A stretch of DNA of 64,000 nucleotides. It comes from Austwickia chelonae NBRC 105200 (GTDB taxonomy: Bacteria; Actinomycetota; Actinomycetes; Actinomycetales; Dermatophilaceae). The DNA lies in the NCBI RefSeq assembly GCF_000298175.1, contig NZ_BAGZ01000017.1:168083-232082 (forward strand), read 5' to 3'. The position numbers were made by a program, and so were the translations under genes. The notes under the pieces are model-generated. The model was not told the DNA's origin, did not search any database, and saw only the letters and a list, made by a program, of their open reading frames with translations. Shown one piece after another: positions 43,738 to 51,939 of this stretch. Numbering within the stretch: position 1 is the first letter of the stretch; every line of letters starts with the position of its first letter.

Positions 43738-45723
43738 ATGACAATCCATCGCTCTGCCATGCTCTTTTCCGCATTGCTCTCCTTTTCCCTGGCCGTCCCC
43801 GTCGGTGCCGGAGCGGCCCCTGTGACGGCGGATGACACCGCCACGGCCCCGGCGACCGGAACGACCGGCCCCGACGACCGGAGTACGCCGGTCCTGCCCG
43901 ACATCTTCAGCCCGAAAGCCGCCGACGACCTCCCCGTCGAGGACCGACGCACCCGCAGGCCCTCCCTCGACCGACCCGCCACCGCTTCGGCGCCGACCAG
44001 GACGGACCAGGGCGGCACCCGCCAGGACCCCCGGCTGCGTTCCCTCCCCCGCGCCGACCCCCGCAGCTGCCGCTCGGCAGAATTCGCCGGGCTCACCGGC
44101 GCCGCGCTGGCCGCGAAGGTGGCCTCGTCCACCACCGACTGCATCAACACCCTCTTCTACCCGCCGAGCGGAGAGGTGAACGCCCTCTTCCGTGAATCAC
44201 AGATGGCTGCGGTCGCCGACGAACTACGCCGCCGAGCTGCCTCCTACACCGGCCAGGGTGACGACGGCGTCGCCCAACTGGTGCTCTACCTGCGGGCGGG
44301 CTATTACGTCCAATACGGTCACAGCGCCCTCGTCGGCAACTACAGCAGCGCCCTGTCCACCTCGGTACGTGCCGCACTGGACACCTTCTTCGCCCGGTCC
44401 CAGGCCTGGCAGGTCACCGAGAGCAATGGTGTCGCGCTGGCCGAAGCGGTGACCCTGATCGACAGCGCGCAGCTGAATGCGCACTATCTTCCCGTGCTGA
44501 AGAAGCTGCTCACCTCGTACGGCCCCGGTCATGACCGTCACCGCAGCATGATCCTGGCGGTCAACAACACGTACACGGTGTTCTTCCGCGGGCACCAGTT
44601 GCCGGCCTTCGTGCAGGCGGTCGCCGCGGACCCGTCCGTGCTCGTCCTGCTACGGGACTTCGCGGTGAACCATGTCGAACTCCTGGCCGGAGACAACCAC
44701 TTCCTGGTCACCAACGCTGGACGTGAGCTGGCCCGTTTCCTCGGCGACCCTGCCGTGAAAGCAGCGGCGAAACCCCTGGTCGTGGATCTGCTGTCGAAGA
44801 CGCAGATCACCGGTCGGACCGCACCCCTGTACGCCGGGGTCGGCGCGATGGCCCAGGACCTGGACCGGGCGGCCTGCGCCGACTACGGCACCTGTGACCT
44901 GGCGAACCGGTTGAAGAAGGTGATCTTCCCGACCACCGTCGACTGCTCGGACTCGTTGCGTTTCGTCGCGCAGACCACGAATCCGGCCGATCTGGACGAC
45001 GCCTGCCGGAGCCTGCGGGGTCAGGACGCCTTCTTCCACCGCACCGTGCGCGACCCCGGGCCGCTCGCCGGGGACCGCAACCAAAAACTGGAGATCAACG
45101 TCTTCAACTCGCCGAACGATTATCGATGGTACGGAAATGCGATCTTCAATATCGACACCGATAACGGTGGAATGTATTTGGAAGGTGACCCTCATGCGGA
45201 GAACAATCAAGCACGATTCATTGCCTATCGGGCTCCGTGGTTGAAACCCGGCTATCAGATCTGGAACTTGAACCACGAATACACGCACTATCTCGACGGC
45301 AGGTTCAACATGTTCGGTTCCTTCGAGGAGAACATGAAGACCCCGACGATCTGGTGGGTCGAAGGAATCGCCGAATACGTCTCCTACACCTACCGGGGTA
45401 TCGACTACTCCGAAGCCATCTCCGAGGCAGCACGTCCTCGCTACCGGCTCAGCACGCTCTTCGACACCACCTACAAGCACGACACCAACCGGATCTACCG
45501 GTGGAGCTACCTGGCCACCCGATTCATGCTGGAGGAACACCCTCGGGAGGTGGACACCGTGCTGAACTACTACCGGCAGGGTGACTGGGACAACGCCCGC
45601 CACTACCTGACCCGCAGCATCGGCACCGCCTACGACGACGAATTCGCCGACTGGCTGAAACGGTGCGCAGCCGGGGCCTGCCGGGCCAAGACGCCCGAAC
45701 CCGCGCCGGCGCTGCGCCGCTGA
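43738..45723 (+). CDS. Secreted M9-family (collagenase-type) metallopeptidase
   Basis: 661 residues. A signal peptide of about 26 residues (hydrophobic run FSALLSFSLAVPVGAGA) precedes a disordered Thr/Pro/Arg linker to about residue 100. The collagenase activator-like helical region spans residues 120-400. The catalytic domain has the zinc motif HEYTH at 513-517 and the distal Glu542 in WWVEGIAEYVSY, the M9 pattern. The peptidase presumably attacks collagen or similar host proteins outside the cell. It lacks the PKD and collagen-binding domains found at the C-terminus of clostridial enzymes. GGAG lies 9 bases before ATG 43738. The AT-richer 265-bp region upstream has no recognisable operator. 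Confidence 0.87.
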   Translation: MTIHRSAMLFSALLSFSLAVPVGAGAAPVTADDTATAPATGTTGPDDRSTPVLPDIFSPKAADDLPVEDRRTRRPSLDRPATASAPTRTDQGGTRQDPRLRSLPRADPRSCRSAEFAGLTGAALAAKVASSTTDCINTLFYPPSGEVNALFRESQMAAVADELRRRAASYTGQGDDGVAQLVLYLRAGYYVQYGHSALVGNYSSALSTSVRAALDTFFARSQAWQVTESNGVALAEAVTLIDSAQLNAHYLPVLKKLLTSYGPGHDRHRSMILAVNNTYTVFFRGHQLPAFVQAVAADPSVLVLLRDFAVNHVELLAGDNHFLVTNAGRELARFLGDPAVKAAAKPLVVDLLSKTQITGRTAPLYAGVGAMAQDLDRAACADYGTCDLANRLKKVIFPTTVDCSDSLRFVAQTTNPADLDDACRSLRGQDAFFHRTVRDPGPLAGDRNQKLEINVFNSPNDYRWYGNAIFNIDTDNGGMYLEGDPHAENNQARFIAYRAPWLKPGYQIWNLNHEYTHYLDGRFNMFGSFEENMKTPTIWWVEGIAEYVSYTYRGIDYSEAISEAARPRYRLSTLFDTTYKHDTNRIYRWSYLATRFMLEEHPREVDTVLNYYRQGDWDNARHYLTRSIGTAYDDEFADWLKRCAAGACRAKTPEPAPALRR

Positions 45724-45757
45724 TCGTCTCCGACACCGGAGAACCGGTGACCTGGTG

Positions 45758-45791
45758 CTTCCGGTCCCGAGACATCGCTCGGGGCCGGAAG
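45758..45791. terminator. Bidirectional hairpin terminator
   Basis: A 14-bp stem (CTTCCGGTCCCGAG with CTCGGGGCCGGAAG, one G-U pair) and a 6-nt loop lie between the convergent peptidase and metal permease genes. Confidence 0.75.
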
Positions 45792-45813
45792 TCGGCCATC
45801 ACCCGGGAGGCGG

Positions 45814-46686
45814 TCAGCCCACGGCCCGAGGACGGGTCGCCCGTCGGCGGTTCATCGCACAGGTCACCGACCAGACCACGACGAAACACAACCCGTAGAA
45901 CGTGGCCAGCCCCGATGCCGTCGCCAGGTCGAAACGGTAAGCCACCCAGAACCCGACCAGGGAACCCACCACGGCGACCGCCACGGACAAGGCCACCATC
46001 ACCGGCAGCCGGTCACTGAGCAGCCGGGCCACCGCCGGCGGCACGACCATCAAGGCCACCACCAGGAGGCTGCCCGCCGTGGCGAAAGCAGCTGTCACCG
46101 TGACCGAGACATCCAACATCAACAGGTAATGCAACAACCGTGGACGGAAACCGAAAGCCTGGGCCAACGCCGGGTCGAAGGTCGCCAGGGTCAGTTCCTT
46201 CCAACACAGGGTGAGGAAGAGCGCATTCACCGCGATCAGCGCGATCATCACCCACAGGTGCACCGGCCCCACGTCGACCCCGGCCACGTGCAGGTGCAGG
46301 AAAGCCGCCAGGTTCACGTCGCCGGTGAGAACGGTGCGTTCGCTCACCTGCACCCCGGCGAACCGGGTGCTGATCAGGATCACCCCGATCGAGAAGAGCG
46401 CAGGATAGATCACCCCCTGCGGGCTGTCCCCGGCCAACAGCCCCGTCCCCTCAAGGTATTCGGCGCCGACGACGACCAACATCCCGGCCGCGGCCGCACC
46501 GATCAACAACCACGGACTGTTGATCGAACCGACCGCGATCATCGCGACGACGATGCCCGGCAGCACCGTATGGCTCATCGCCTCGGCCAGCATCGACTGG
46601 CGCCGCACCACCAAGAGCGCGCCGGGCAGAGCGCAGGCCACCGCCGTCGTCACGGTCAGCAGCGCGACGGAGAACACGAAATCCAT
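45814..46686 (-). CDS. Zinc/manganese ABC transporter permease (second)
   Basis: 290 residues, ABC-3 family. About eight membrane helices: VALLTVTTAVACALPGALLVVR, the family signature RRQSMLAEAMSHTVLPGIVVA, and FATAGSLLVVALMVVPPAVARLLS. It starts with the last base of the preceding permease gene's stop (TGATG). It forms the inner-membrane pore with the other permease for uptake of a divalent metal. Confidence 0.9.
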   Translation of the reverse strand: MDFVFSVALLTVTTAVACALPGALLVVRRQSMLAEAMSHTVLPGIVVAMIAVGSINSPWLLIGAAAAGMLVVVGAEYLEGTGLLAGDSPQGVIYPALFSIGVILISTRFAGVQVSERTVLTGDVNLAAFLHLHVAGVDVGPVHLWVMIALIAVNALFLTLCWKELTLATFDPALAQAFGFRPRLLHYLLMLDVSVTVTAAFATAGSLLVVALMVVPPAVARLLSDRLPVMVALSVAVAVVGSLVGFWVAYRFDLATASGLATFYGLCFVVVWSVTCAMNRRRATRPRAVG

Positions 46687-47615
46687 CAGGCCTCCTGAGC
46701 CACCCGGCGGGCCAACTCGTGGCGACGCCGACGACGGTGGAGCGCCCGCCGGAGAACGGAACGATGCGGTGCCGCGACCAAGGAGAACACCAGGACCGAG
46801 CCGAGCAGAAGGACCACCACCGGCCCGGTGGGGACCCGTCCCATCCCCACCGACAGATAACATCCGAGCGCAGCACAACCCGCTCCGATGGTCCCGGACA
46901 AAGCGACCAAGGCACCGACGGAATGGACCCACTGGCGGGCAGCCGCCGCCGGAGTGACAGCGAAAGCCACCATCAGGATCAGCCCGACCGCTTTCAACCC
47001 GATCACGATCGCCAGGGTGAGCGCACCGAACATCAACAGATCGACCGTACGGGCCCGGAATCCGTGCAGAATCGCACTCTGCGGATCGAAAGCAGTGATG
47101 GTGAAGGCATTCCAGGTGGCCAGCGGAATGGCCAGGGCGATTCCACCGAAAGCCAGCACCGAGAGCAGATCACCGGTCGTGATCGAAGCCGCATTGCCGA
47201 ACAGGTACTCCTGCAGACCGCCTTTGCCAGGGAGTCGACTGTTCTGCACCAGCCGTAACAGGGCCAGACCGCCGCCGAAGAAGAGCGCGATCACCACCGC
47301 CATCGCGGCGTCCTGGTGCAGCACACTGGTGCGCTCGATCGCGTTGACCAGGAGTGCAGCAGCCACCGCGGTCAGCCAGGCGCCGACGACCAGCAAAGCC
47401 ATCGTGCGCCCGTCGACACCCAGCACGCCGGCTCCAACCACGAAGGCACCCACCACGCCCAGCAGAGCGGCGTGGGAGGCGACGTCACCGATCATGCTCT
47501 GCCGTCGCAGATAGGCGAAGGAACCCAGGGCAGAGGCGATCCCGCCGATCGTCGCAGTGCCCAGGAGCATCAGCCGGAAGGCGTGCACATTCCAGAAAGC
47601 CAGCGGATCCATCAT
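46686..47615 (-). CDS. Zinc/manganese ABC transporter permease (first)
   Basis: 309 residues, ABC-3 family. The signature FAYLRRQSMIGDVASHAALLGVVGAF is followed by long hydrophobic helices and VGLILMVAFAVTPAAAARQW. The C-terminus is strongly basic (RRALHRRRRRHELARR). The ATG at 47615 (alternative 47612) overlaps the ATPase stop by 4 bp. Having two distinct permease genes in one operon indicates a heterodimeric channel. Confidence 0.9.
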   Translation of the reverse strand: MMDPLAFWNVHAFRLMLLGTATIGGIASALGSFAYLRRQSMIGDVASHAALLGVVGAFVVGAGVLGVDGRTMALLVVGAWLTAVAAALLVNAIERTSVLHQDAAMAVVIALFFGGGLALLRLVQNSRLPGKGGLQEYLFGNAASITTGDLLSVLAFGGIALAIPLATWNAFTITAFDPQSAILHGFRARTVDLLMFGALTLAIVIGLKAVGLILMVAFAVTPAAAARQWVHSVGALVALSGTIGAGCAALGCYLSVGMGRVPTGPVVVLLLGSVLVFSLVAAPHRSVLRRALHRRRRRHELARRVAQEA

Positions 47616-48364
47616 CGGGCGCGCACCGCCTCCAACAATCGGTGCTGTCCGTCGTGGTGATAGGCGCTCTCCACATATTCCGCGCTCAAGGCCTCCTCGA
47701 CCGAACCCGCCGAGATCTGCCGGGTGGCCAGGAGGACGGCGTCGTCGCAGAACTCACGCACCAGGTCGAGGTCGTGGTGGACGAGGACGACCGTTTTCCC
47801 CCGGTCACGCAGCCCGGCGAGGACGTCGAGGATGGCCAGGCCGCTGGCGGTGTCGACCCCGGCGAGTGGCTCGTCCATCAGGTAGAGATCCGGGTCCTGG
47901 GCGAGGATACGGGCCAGGAAGGTGCGCTGGCGCTGCCCGCCGGAGAGCTGTCCGATCTGACGGTGCGCCAGATCGGACAGTCCGACGTGGGCCAGCGCGT
48001 CCTCGCAGGCCTGATGTTCCTTCGCGCCGGGTCTGCGGAACCAGCCCAATCGGCCGTAGGTGCCCATGGTGACCACGGTCCGTACGGTGGCGGGATAGTC
48101 CCAGTCGACGCTCGCTGCTTGCGGCATGTACCCGACACGGCGGCGCACCCGAGGAAAGGGCTGCCCGAAGAACTCGGCGTGCCCGGCGACGGCCGGAACC
48201 AGACCGAGCGCTGCTTTGAGGAGGGTGGACTTCCCGGCGCCATTGGGCCCGACCACCGCGGTGATCTTCCCCGGGGTGACGGCGATGTCGATTCGTTCGA
48301 GGACCAGATCCTCGTGATAGGCGACGGACAGGTCGTGGATCCGGCAGGCAGGTGCGGTGTCCAC
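47612..48364 (-). CDS. Zinc/manganese ABC transporter ATP-binding protein
   Basis: 250 residues from GTG, 2 bp after the binding-protein stop. Walker A VVGPNGAGKSTLLKAAL, the MntB/ZnuC-type YMPQAASVDWDYPATV motif after the Q-loop, signature IGQLSGGQRQRTFLARIL, Walker B DLYLMDEPLAGVD, and the switch His in VLVHHDLDLV. It energises the metal importer. A longer open frame upstream is antisense-like and lies in the binding-protein gene. Confidence 0.92.
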   Translation of the reverse strand: MDTAPACRIHDLSVAYHEDLVLERIDIAVTPGKITAVVGPNGAGKSTLLKAALGLVPAVAGHAEFFGQPFPRVRRRVGYMPQAASVDWDYPATVRTVVTMGTYGRLGWFRRPGAKEHQACEDALAHVGLSDLAHRQIGQLSGGQRQRTFLARILAQDPDLYLMDEPLAGVDTASGLAILDVLAGLRDRGKTVVLVHHDLDLVREFCDDAVLLATRQISAGSVEEALSAEYVESAYHHDGQHRLLEAVRAR

Positions 48365-48366
48365 GA

Positions 48367-49323
48367 TCAGTTCTTCGGGTTCAGGGCTTCGGCGACAGCG
48401 GTGGCATTGGACTCCAAGGCGCCCAGATAGGTGTCGGCCGGTGCCCGGTCGCCGAGACTGTCGGCGTAGAGCTCCTTGTCGGAGACGGTGACCTTCCCGC
48501 CGAGCGCTTTCACGGATTCCTCCAGGGAGGTCACCGCCTGGGGGTTCTTCAGGTTGTCCTGGAAGATCGTGGGGATCTTGCGGGCGACGACGAAGGCGGC
48601 GAGTTCCTGCAACTGGGTGGCCGACATATTGGCTTCGGAGGTGACGAAGTCGGTGGCTTTCACCTCCAGGGAGAAGGCCCTGCCGAAATAGTTGAAGGCG
48701 TCGTGTCCGGTGACCAGGACGCGCCTTTCCTGTGGAATGTCCTTCAGGATGTCGGTGACCTTGTTCTTGGTGGCTTCGATCTTCCCGGTGTACGTGGTGG
48801 CGGCCTGGGCGATGGCGTCCTTGCGGTGCGGGACCCGCTCTCCGAGTTTCTTGGCGACTTCGGTGGTGACGGTCTTCCACAGATCGGGGTCGTTCCAGAT
48901 GTGCGGGTCGTGGAGGGCGTTGCCTTTGTCGTCCTTCTCGGGCCAGGGGAGGAGCTTGTCCTGGGGGAGACGGTCGCTGACCGCGAGGTGGCGGTCGCCG
49001 AGGCCGGCGAGCTGGTCGAGCATCATCGCTTCGAGGTGGGCACCGTTGGAGACGACGACGTCGGCATCGCGCATGGCGGCGATGTCCTGGGTGCTGGGCT
49101 GGTAGGTGTGTGGGTCGCCACCGGGTTTGACCATCACGGTGATCTTGGCGTCGGGGGCGAGGTTCTTGACCAGGTCACCGAGGTAGCCGGTGGTGGCGAA
49201 GACCGTGAAGGAGGTCTTGTCCTCCTTGGCGCCACCGGTGCCTGCGGGGTGGGTGCTGCAGGCGGACAGCGCCAGGACGCAGGTGAGGGCCAGGCCGAGG
49301 CGGGCAACCGGTGCGAAGGACAT
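48367..49323 (-). CDS. Zinc/manganese-binding lipoprotein (cluster A-I)
   Basis: 318 residues. A lipoprotein signal ends LSAC with Cys22. Metal ligands are visible as DPHTYQPS (His), DPHIWND (His) and TGHDAFNYFGRAF (His), plus a C-terminal Asp region. Three His point to zinc rather than the His2-Glu-Asp set usual for manganese, but this is not decisive. There is no His-rich loop. It is the first gene of the metal import operon; an inverted repeat at 49337-49356 lies just before its ribosome site. Confidence 0.9.
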   Translation of the reverse strand: MSFAPVARLGLALTCVLALSACSTHPAGTGGAKEDKTSFTVFATTGYLGDLVKNLAPDAKITVMVKPGGDPHTYQPSTQDIAAMRDADVVVSNGAHLEAMMLDQLAGLGDRHLAVSDRLPQDKLLPWPEKDDKGNALHDPHIWNDPDLWKTVTTEVAKKLGERVPHRKDAIAQAATTYTGKIEATKNKVTDILKDIPQERRVLVTGHDAFNYFGRAFSLEVKATDFVTSEANMSATQLQELAAFVVARKIPTIFQDNLKNPQAVTSLEESVKALGGKVTVSDKELYADSLGDRAPADTYLGALESNATAVAEALNPKN

Positions 49324-49336
49324 ACCGCTCCTCAGT

Positions 49337-49356
49337 AATTGATAATGTTCTCAATT
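49337..49356 (-). promoter_or_regulatory. Imperfect palindrome before metal import operon
   Basis: AATTGATAATGTTCTCAATT has six-base perfect outer arms and an imperfect core, in AT-rich sequence 14 bp upstream of the lipoprotein start. Position and TGA...TCA shape suggest a Zur-type operator, but the spacing does not fit the 15-bp actinobacterial Zur box exactly. Confidence 0.45.
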
Positions 49357-49382
49357 TGTGAGGTTACCCTTAGCCTCTTCTG

Positions 49383-49523
49383 TGGGGAGGTCGAGGGCCC
49401 CTCAACGGCGCCAGGACCCGGCCATCGGCGGCTCCGGAGAGCACTGGGCGTCATCTGCCGTGAAAGCCTTCGCTGCCCGCAGCTGGCTCGCCCACTCGTC
49501 GCTCACCACGCCTGTCGGAAAAG
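49383..49523 (-). repeat. Left copy of spermidine-synthase-like 3'-end repeat
   Basis: 141 bp matching 50880-51020 with only two differences seen by eye and no gap; weaker similarity runs on to about 49552. It contains the last codons and stop of the methyltransferase-fold gene at 50.9-51.7 kb, detached from the rest of that gene. After it, to 49792, the sequence is AT-richer and holds only the upstream region of the DMT permease. Confidence 0.9.
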
Positions 49524-49792
49524 CGCAGTGTGTCGCGGCCCGGCGGGGAAATATGCCCATTTCCTTTGCTGTTGCCGACTGATCGTCTTCATGGATCGCG
49601 TCGGACCGCCTGGTGACAGTGTGGTCGTGGAATCTTTTTCATTCTGATATAGAAAAATACTCGGTTGCTGCTGGCGAGCGGAGCGCGAGGTACCGTGGGG
49701 CGCGATTAACGCCCGAATCGAGCAGATCTGTCGTAAAATCTGAGACTCATAGATCGTTCGTATGTTATTCGACATCTCCGATGGGAGCTAGA

Positions 49793-50695
49793 ATGCACCT
49801 GACCGTTTTGGCATATGTTTTCTGCCTTGTGGTCTGGGGGCTTAATTTCATCGCTGTCAAGATCCAGGGTACTCCGGTAGCTCTGGAGGTGTCATTGACT
49901 TATCGTTTGGCCGGGGCTGCGGTGATGTTCCTGTGCCTGGCTTTTGTTGTGCGCCCATCTGGCCGTCCGTCTCGTCAGGACCTGCGGGGGATTATCACCT
50001 TCGGTCTATGTAATTTCGCCCTGAGTTACCTGTTCCTGTATTACGCGACGATCTGGTCCTCTGCAGCCTTGGTTACCCTTTTGTTCTCGCTTAAAACGGT
50101 GATGACGCCGATCGCTTTACGAATTTCATTGGGTGATCGACTGTCTCCGCGTATCATGATTGGCGGGGTTCTGGGTATCGTCGGTGTGGGGATTCTTGTG
50201 TACCCCATGCTGGCAGGAGGCGCGCAGGTGGCAAGCCTGAAGGGTGTCGGATTTGCGTTGATTGGGACGCTCTTGACCGCCGTGGGAGATGCGAGTTCGG
50301 CGCGAAATGCGCGGCAGGGTGTCGATCCGGTGTATTCCAACAGTATCGGATTTATCGCTGCTTCGTTACTGCTTCTGGTCGTCTGCCTGGTTCAAGGACA
50401 GAAGTTCGACATCCCGATGTCGATCTCCTATCTTGGGGCCTTGGCGTATCTTACCGTGGCAGCTTCGTTCTTGGCCTGGTTTTTCTACCTTAAATTGGTC
50501 GAGAGGATTGGTGCAGCTGTTAGTAGTTACATGGTCGCCTTGTTTCCCGCGATCGGCGGATTGGCCTCGGTGGCGATAGGGGAGTCGGAGCCGAGTTTCC
50601 ATCTACTGTTCGGCTGCCTTTTCAGCTGTGTCGGCGCAGCGGTCGCACTCGGTCTGGGGAGGGTGTTTTCGGCGGCGCGGTCCCGACTTCCCTGA
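49793..50695 (+). CDS. EamA/DMT-family permease of foreign composition
   Basis: 300 residues. ATG 49793 has GGGAG six bases upstream. Ten helices and the two EamA repeats are visible: LAYVFCLVVWGLNFIAVKIQ, AGAAVMFLCLAFVV, LSYLFLYYATIWSSAAL, MIGGVLGIVGVGILVYPML, LAYLTVAASFLAWFFYLKLV and IGAAVSSYMVALFPAIGGLA. The substrate is probably a small metabolite or amino acid for export. Codon third positions contain far more A/T (for example TTTATCGCTGCTTCGTTACTG) than neighbours, indicating recent acquisition. It is bracketed by the two copies of the spermidine-synthase tail. Confidence 0.88.
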   Translation: MHLTVLAYVFCLVVWGLNFIAVKIQGTPVALEVSLTYRLAGAAVMFLCLAFVVRPSGRPSRQDLRGIITFGLCNFALSYLFLYYATIWSSAALVTLLFSLKTVMTPIALRISLGDRLSPRIMIGGVLGIVGVGILVYPMLAGGAQVASLKGVGFALIGTLLTAVGDASSARNARQGVDPVYSNSIGFIAASLLLLVVCLVQGQKFDIPMSISYLGALAYLTVAASFLAWFFYLKLVERIGAAVSSYMVALFPAIGGLASVAIGESEPSFHLLFGCLFSCVGAAVALGLGRVFSAARSRLP

Positions 50696-50783
50696 CATGC
50701 TTCAGCTGTGTCTGTGGTTGATGGTATCCAGCGTTTTCTGGGCATTCCCAGAATGGAAAATCTTTAAAGAGGATTTCCTTGTG

Positions 50784-50880
50784 CCGGATATTTCAATGAT
50801 GCTCGGTGAGCTCTGCGACTAAGGCGGCCTCAGCTGTGGGGCTGGGTTCTCTCTCCTACATGTCGATGAGTGTCGTCTCT
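50784..50880 (+). pseudogene. Degenerate fragment of a POT peptide-transporter gene
   Basis: The plus strand reads PDISMMLGELCD then a stop. Read across small shifts, it aligns with the POT gene at 52354-52452: GGTGAGCTCT, then TTCTC and CTACATGTCGAT, are shared in order at similar spacing. Identity is roughly 70 percent by eye. It ends exactly where the right-hand spermidine-synthase repeat begins. It is a scar, not a gene. Confidence 0.65.
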
Positions 50881-51020
50881 GGGGAGGTCGAGGGCCCCTC
50901 AACGGCGCCAGGACCCGGCCGTCGGCGGCTCCGGAGAGCACTGCGCGTCATCTGCCGTGAAAGCCTTCGCTGCCCGCAGCTGGCTCGCCCACTCGTCGCT
51001 CACCACGCCTGTCGGAAAAG
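50880..51020 (-). repeat. Right copy of spermidine-synthase-like 3'-end repeat
   Basis: The in-place 3' end of the gene at 50899-51723, repeated at 49383-49523. The repeat extends about 20 bp past the stop codon, into GGGGAGGTCGAGGGCCCCTC, which can fold as a small hairpin. Confidence 0.9.
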
Positions 51021-51723
51021 GACAACGTGTCGCAGCCCGACGGAGATCGTCCACCTCGAACCGACGAGCAGAAGCCACCAACACGGTATTGCCGAACCTG
51101 CGGCCCTTCACCACGTCATGGGTGCCCAACAAAGCCACTTGCCCCAGCCCGACCCGGAGGCAGCCAGCCGCCACCCGGGAGACATACCGGCGTCCCGGCG
51201 CGTCGGCGACATTCGCCACCACCAGCCCGCCCGGTCGCAACACCCGCGCCACCTCCGTGAAAAAAACCACCGTGCCCAGCTCCGCCGGCACCCGGCCACC
51301 CGCATAGGCGTCGACCAACACCGCATCGGCCCGCCCGTCGCCCATCGCCGACACACCCGACAGGCCGTCCTGCGCCCGCACCCGGATCCGATGTCCCCGC
51401 GGCAGCGGCAGCTCCTCCCGCACCCGCTGCGTCGAGGCCTCGTCCGGTTCCAACACGATCTGCGTCGACCCCGGCCTGGTGTACGCGAAATAACGCGGCA
51501 AGGTGAGCCCGGCCCCGCCGACATGGGTCAACGCCAACGGCCCCACCGGAGCCAAGGTGTCCACCGCCAGCGCCATCTGGGCCACGTACTCGAAGGCCAA
51601 CCGGGTGGGATCGGACAGATCGACATAGGACTGCGGGAAACCGTCCCGCAGAACGGTCACCCCACCGTAGGCGTCGGTTTCGAAAGTCACAGAAGGTTCA
51701 CCGGAGGCCGTCACGACAACCAC
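50899..51723 (-). CDS. Spermidine-synthase-like (SAM-fold) protein
   Basis: 274 residues from a GTG (a second GTG at 51714 is possible). The fold is that of polyamine synthases: FPQSYVDLSDPTRLAFEYVAQM, the Rossmann GG motif ALTHVGGAGLTLPRYFA, VLEPDEASTQRVREEL at the end of beta-2, DGRADAVLVDAYAGGRVP at motif IV, and ARVLRPGGLVVANVAD. Actinobacterial proteins of this kind seldom have proven spermidine synthase activity; they may be SAM-dependent enzymes of other function. The 3' end is duplicated at 49.4 kb. Confidence 0.8.
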   Translation of the reverse strand: MVVVTASGEPSVTFETDAYGGVTVLRDGFPQSYVDLSDPTRLAFEYVAQMALAVDTLAPVGPLALTHVGGAGLTLPRYFAYTRPGSTQIVLEPDEASTQRVREELPLPRGHRIRVRAQDGLSGVSAMGDGRADAVLVDAYAGGRVPAELGTVVFFTEVARVLRPGGLVVANVADAPGRRYVSRVAAGCLRVGLGQVALLGTHDVVKGRRFGNTVLVASARRFEVDDLRRAATRCPFPTGVVSDEWASQLRAAKAFTADDAQCSPEPPTAGSWRR

Positions 51724-51939
51724 TCTGACCTATCCGGGGGACGAAAGCCGACGCGGGACGGAATCCCGCCCCACCTGCAGCGGAAGCCTGCTCAGAGGGA
51801 TGTCCCCGCCGCGCGGGACGCTGATCATTCTTTTCGCAATGAAAAGTTCTCTGCAGGGACTTTCCTTTCCCTCCCGCAGAACAGGCGTAATCTCTCTCCC
51901 TGCCGCACGCGAAATGCGGCCTGACAGAGAGGTACTCCC

